Translations under genes and position numbers: made by a program | Assembly (NCBI RefSeq): GCF_035582795.1 | Contig: NC_134370.1 | Span: forward strand, 39,109,501 to 39,173,500 | DNA from: Mycteria americana | Lineage: Eukaryota > Chordata > Aves > Ciconiiformes > Ciconiidae | Reading direction: 5' to 3' | DNA length: 64,000 bases | Shown: positions 59,701 to 64,000 of the stretch, in pieces | Layout of the letters: each line of letters opens with the position of its first letter | Position numbering within the stretch: position 1 is the first letter of the stretch | Notes under the pieces: model-generated | What the model was told of the DNA's origin: nothing | Database searches by the model: none | The model's input: only the letters and a program-made list of their open reading frames with translations

Positions 59701-62700
59701 GATTTTTCTGTCCCTCCAGCAGCTTTGCTCAGTGCTCAGAGCAAAACCAGCTGGGTAGAGAATGGCAGCTTGACCTTGGTGTGTTTGGAGGGATGAGTCC
59801 CACCTGGCCCGAAGGGCTTCTCTCCCCCTTTGGGGGTTGGAGGGGCTTAGTGCCTGTTAGGTGCATGAGGAGCAGCTGTGTGGGCAACAGCCTGACAAGG
59901 AGCAGCTGTGGAAGGGGTCCTGGCTTCCCGATGAGTGTGGGGGATGGCAGGGGGCATGAGCTGAGCAAAAAGGCTGCAAGAACATCATCACCTTGCTTGG
60001 CACTGTGTAGGCTTTACCCTTCCTCAGTATGGAGTGTGCAGTGAGTAATATGTGTTATTTCTGCCTAGAGGGTTTTGGGCTTCTGCTTGAATTAGCCTTC
60101 CAAGTTACTTAATGTGTTGTGTTGTTGTAATTATCTGGCATTGTGAAGTCCTCTAATCTTTACGTGTTGGGAGTGTTGGGCCAGTGCTTGGGGTGTTATG
60201 AATGCTTGGCTGCTGGGGGAAGTAAGAAATTCTTTGTAGAGAAATAATATACCATTTACCACCAGGGCACTTGTCTGGGGGAAATAATGTTTTTTGTCTT
60301 GCAAGCCTTGTTTTCTCTTTTAGCCTTTCCCCAAATGTCAAAGGGAGTACATAACAGACTTGAAAAATATGCCATAGGTATTTTCAATGCCTCTTATCTT
60401 TGTTTATACTTGAGTAAAAACGTCATGAAAGATCTTTAATTCAGGAGAAAACATTTGGAATCTTCACAACCAACACTTCATGTCTTGGTGTTTATGTGTG
60501 CTTAGATCAGAATAAGTCTTTGATATTGGCAGGGCACAAAGAATAGCTTTTTCAAGCATGCAAGTGGTTGGATAAAGTAAATAAAAGTAATGCTACACAA
60601 ATTTCTATCTGCTCATTGGATTGTGTGTGATAGTGTGCTGGGTATGGTGTTAAAAAAAAAAAAATAATTAAAAAGCCAAAACCTGGATGTGCATCCTATC
60701 TGCTAGGATAAAACAGAGAATTATACCCAACTTTTAATAAAGGAAAGCTGACTTTTAAGGCCATGTTGAGTGTGAGAAGGCAGGCAGCTCACTGAGCGCG
60801 TGCTATAAATCCCTAGTTGTGCCCTCTGTATGGGGTAGGCTTGTAGGACTGCTTTCTCATACTTCTGCCCGTGGAGTAATTGGTTCTGCATAAAGTTTTG
60901 AGTAAAAGCTGGTGCCTTCTCTTGTAACTTACCTTGAGAGTTGTATTTCCTAGTGGAACAACAAGGAGTTTAAATTAATATATGCGTACTATACACGTGG
61001 CTAAAAAGTTTTGGTTTTTCTTCTACTGGGGCTTGCCATGGCTGAAGCTGTGTCTCTTCCCACAGAGGCAGTTGGTCTGTGGCTTACTAACATGGTGGTT
61101 ACATTTTAATTCTTGTTTACCAACTAGGTGAATGCTCTGCTTCTGTTGCTCATCTATAATGGTTTTTTCTAGCATATATCTAGTAATCTTGTCCAAGTGA
61201 TGCTATGTGTGTGGAAGGGTTGTGGGAGGAAGAACTTTGCCTCTTTCCCTTCTTTCTTCCTTGCATTTGATTGATGCTTCCTGAATGTGTGGTGGGAAAT
61301 ACCATATATAGCTCCTCCAGAAGTACAAAGTCCTCCATTGAAAAACAGGTAAGCACATGTTGTTTAGTATTCTTGTTCCAAAACACTCAGTATCTGATCT
61401 AAAATGATAAATTCCTCCCTCTTGTTTACAAAGTCAGTTTTATTTTTGGTTTTCAAGTGAACAAATAGGTCAATATTAAAAATTCTGCAGTCACCTCTTC
61501 AACAAAATTGTGTAGGCATGATTATCTGGATTTTCCTAGAGACGGAATTCTAAACAAATGTTGCTAGAAAATGTTTTGGGTAAGTCTTTATTAAAAATTT
61601 AAAGTTGTTTTTCTCATGACAAAATTCAAGTCAACTAAATAACCTGAAGTTGTATCTTGTTTTTTCCAAAGGGAACAAGATCATGGCAGTCTGTGGGTGG
61701 CCTTAAGGAAGTATATACTATCCAGGCATAAACAGGAGTACAAAGGAATGCTGCTTCTGCAGGAATAGGTATTAGTAGAAATCTAAAATCCAGTTCCTCC
61801 ATGAGCTTGCCTTATACTGAACATTAGTTTTGTATAGAAAGAGTAAGTGCATTTACATACAGACTTAATTTTCTTAACAAGAACCGATGAGGAGTCCTCC
61901 CTATTGTTGGAACTAGTGGCAATGTTGCTTGTTTCAGCACTGCTTGGTAAAATTAAGTTCTTTACAACATATACATGTGTGGGATTTCTTGCAAGTTTGT
62001 GACTCAGTAATTCCAACAAAAGTCCAGGGTTTAAGAACTGCATGAGTGACCCACTGGGACTGAGTTAGCAAGAGGTAGTGTTAATGGCTTACTGCAGGTA
62101 TACATGCTCTTACTTCTCAGGTGATTTAACTTAAGAATGTAGATATTTCCTCTTCAAAATGGGCTCATGAAATTGGGTTTCCTTTTTCTTCTTTTTCTGC
62201 CAAGCAGACAGTGGAAGCTGTGGCTGTTGAGCGTGGGACACAGCATTTGGATGATGATAAGAGATTTCTATAGTAGTGTGACCATTTGAATGTTAGAGGA
62301 CATGAAAACTGAAGAAAAATGTACAGGCAGATTATTAAAACTTGCAAAGGCACTGGGATAAATCCAAATATCAGTGGGGTGGTATTGTGGTTTTTAAAAG
62401 TTACAGTAGGCAACTTCTTGGCTGAAATGGCATCTAGTTAGGACCTTCAGATGGGTCTAATTTTCTGATAGGCAAAGAAATGATTAACTAATCACACTTG
62501 TTAGGTGTAAAGTAGTGTTCATAGTTTGGTAATTATTTTGCTTGCAATATGTAGGTGTCCGAGTACAAACTTGTTGGGGGTTTTTACATTAGGAACTTCT
62601 AGAATGGAGAATTTGATCATCTTGAAGGATGTTAAGATATTTTAAATGATATTTATCATAGCTTTGTCAGCATTCAAGTTGGAAGAAGGTCAAATTTTGC

Positions 62701-63044
62701 AAGTTTTCCCTATGAATGTTCATCAGCAGTAGCTCTAAACAGTTGTTGAAAATGATTGGGTAGTTTTTATTGGAGGGGACATCTGCAGGTTGGCAACTTT
62801 AACCTACTTGGAGCATGGCTAGATTCAATGGTACATCAGGTTGCTTAAGGCCTTGTAGACTTTTTCGGAGTATGCCCAGACAAAGATGGAAATTAGACTG
62901 CCTCTTTGGGCTTCCTTTTTCTGATGCTGCACAGCTCTCATGGTAGTTTTTCCATCTTTTTTTGTGCCAATGAGAATTCTGTTAAAACAATTTGTGTCTT
63001 GAGATTTTGCTATGCAGCCCCTAGAAAAGTCTGGCTCCATCCTG

Positions 63045-63560
63045 CCTGCAGTTCTTGTTTAGTAGGAGATGGATTGGATCATGTAGCAGCCTCTTCTCCA
63101 AGCTGAACAGCCTCTAGCCTCTCTTTATATGTACTTCTACCGTAGCCTCTTGTATATCCAATGCTCTAGACCCCTGACCATCTGATGGACCTTCTCCTGG
63201 GCTCTTTCCAGTTTACGACTTCATTGTACTGTAGGTGTGCACAACTGAACTGTGCTATTCCAGGTGTGGCCCCATGAGGCAAATCACCTGCAGGCAGAGG
63301 GAAGGGGTTTTGCTTTTGTTAATGCAGCACAACACACGGTTGTAACCACATTTGGATTTGAACCTCCTGAGCTGCTTGCTTGCCCATTCATCTGACCTAC
63401 TGAGATGCCCAAGGTGATAGCCTTGGTCTTTAGTGTATCAGCCATTCCCCCTATCTGATGTGGTCTTTAAACATGCTGAGAGTGAATTCTCTGCCCTCAT
63501 CCAGGTCAGTGAGGAAGGTACTGGTGTTGCCCCAATATTACCTGGCTTACATATGGACTT
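63045..63560 (-). mobile_element. Degenerate CR1 LINE fragment, antisense
   Basis: Reads as the reverse complement of the CR1 3' half. Landmarks on the plus strand, in order, are TCTCCAAGCTGAACAGCCTC, CCTCTCTTTATATG, CCCCTGACCATC, CTCCTGGGCTCTTTCCAGTT, CTATTCCAGGTGTGGCCCCA, CATGCTGAGAGTGAATTCTC, CATCCAGGTCAGTGAGGAAG and GCCCCAATATTACCTGG. Since the element runs right to left, its 3' end is on the left. A 60-codon frame inside it has no coding meaning. Edges are approximate. Confidence 0.85.
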
Positions 63561-64000
63561 AAAACTTCAAACAAATCCCAATTTACAGCTCCACTTTTGC
63601 TTTCCTGTCTCTTAGTTTAATGCCACTGCACTAAATCTTCAATTGTCTTGAACTGCCTGCGTTCTGGGGCTGTATACTTCTGGTTCAAAAATAATTTAAT
63701 TCTGCAATTTGGCAGTACTGTTCTTTCCACAGTTTAATTAAACTCTTGCCTGACTAATGAGGTTCTTCACCACTTCCCTTCCACCCCTGCCACATACTCT
63801 TTCTCTACTGGTATCTTTTTGTTCACCTCTTCAGTATTTTACCATTTTGATCTTCACACCTTTGTCTACCAACATGAAAGTAAAAACCTGAAAGTCTTGG
63901 ATAGTAAAGGTTTCAGTTCTTAGAGGTGTTGAATATCATAATTTATTCCAGTTTCAATGTCTGTTAATGGCAATGAATTTCTAAGGCTTTTTACATAATA

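Larger units (their letters stand above)
42130..64000 (+). other. MCU: MCU gene, 5' end (exon 1 and part of intron 1)
   Basis: Partial gene span. MCU is the pore-forming inner-membrane subunit of the mitochondrial calcium uniporter, opening calcium flow into the matrix. It is regulated by MICU1, whose gene starts 8.8 kb to the left on the other strand. Only exon 1 was found. I looked for the following exon (in human it encodes a His-Gln-Arg-Ile-Ala-Ser-Trp sequence) in the remaining 21.7 kb and did not see it, so exon 2 probably lies beyond the right edge. The left boundary (transcription start) is approximate. Confidence 0.92.
42284..64000 (+). other. MCU intron 1 (partial, at least 21.7 kb)
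   Basis: The first kilobase is still CpG island, with a G-tract at 42725-42775. The rest is AT-rich intron. Supported contents: old CR1 fragments at 44512-44742 (plus) and 63045-63560 (minus), a perfect 18-bp-stem hairpin at 44791-44831, a 10-bp-stem hairpin at 50738-50761, a 25-nt T-run at 53775-53799, and A/T-runs near 48420 and 60650. Open frames up to 150 codons (for example minus 53278-53730) match nothing I know. The blocks near 48.9-49.0 kb and 55.0-55.3 kb read like non-repetitive, possibly conserved non-coding DNA, but no alignment was possible. Confidence 0.8.

Noticed and set aside
42284..64000. Search for MCU exon 2
   Set aside because: No plus-strand stretch encodes the expected conserved sequence after an acceptor; the exon is presumed right of the window.

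Overview
This is a vertebrate nuclear window, almost certainly from a bird or close sauropsid relative. Evidence: spliced exons with GT/AG borders, two CpG-island promoters, degenerate CR1 LINE fragments as the only interspersed repeats recognised, no SINEs, and introns far shorter than the human counterparts. There is no prokaryotic content. Nearly all long open reading frames in it are chance frames or simple-repeat artefacts.

Two genes are identified from the protein sequence of their exons, and they lie head to head. On the minus strand is the 5' part of MICU1, the EF-hand gatekeeper of the mitochondrial calcium uniporter: a non-coding exon 1 in a CpG island (donor at 33283), coding exon 2 (20551-20712, start codon at 20711) and coding exon 3 (5311-5494). 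The rest of MICU1 lies beyond the left edge. On the plus strand is the 5' end of MCU, the pore subunit of the same channel: exon 1 (42158-42283) encodes the mitochondrial targeting peptide, and everything to the right edge is MCU intron 1. The regulator and the pore it gates are therefore divergent neighbours with about 8.8 kb between promoters.

Layout: 1-5310 MICU1 intron 3; 5495-20550 MICU1 intron 2, with two ancient CR1 fragments and a CTCF-like site; 20713-33282 MICU1 intron 1, with a long imperfect hairpin at 24794-24865; 33010-33500 MICU1 CpG island; 33500-34200 a degenerate TATATAGG-type minisatellite enclosing an interstitial telomeric (TTAGGG) array; 35152-35709 a 558-bp almost pure purine array (GGAA, GGAAA and AAAAG blocks); 35710-40850 unassigned GC-richer intergenic DNA; 40860-41757 a C-rich 48/49-bp minisatellite abutting the MCU promoter; 41758-42800 MCU CpG island with three CCAAT boxes, GC boxes, exon 1, a CTCF-like site and a dense G-tract; 42284-64000 MCU intron 1 with two further CR1 fragments and perfect hairpins.

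The most unusual part is the intergenic interval. Three different non-B-DNA-prone arrays (telomeric, homopurine, C-rich minisatellite) are packed between two functionally coupled promoters. No novel protein-coding system was found.
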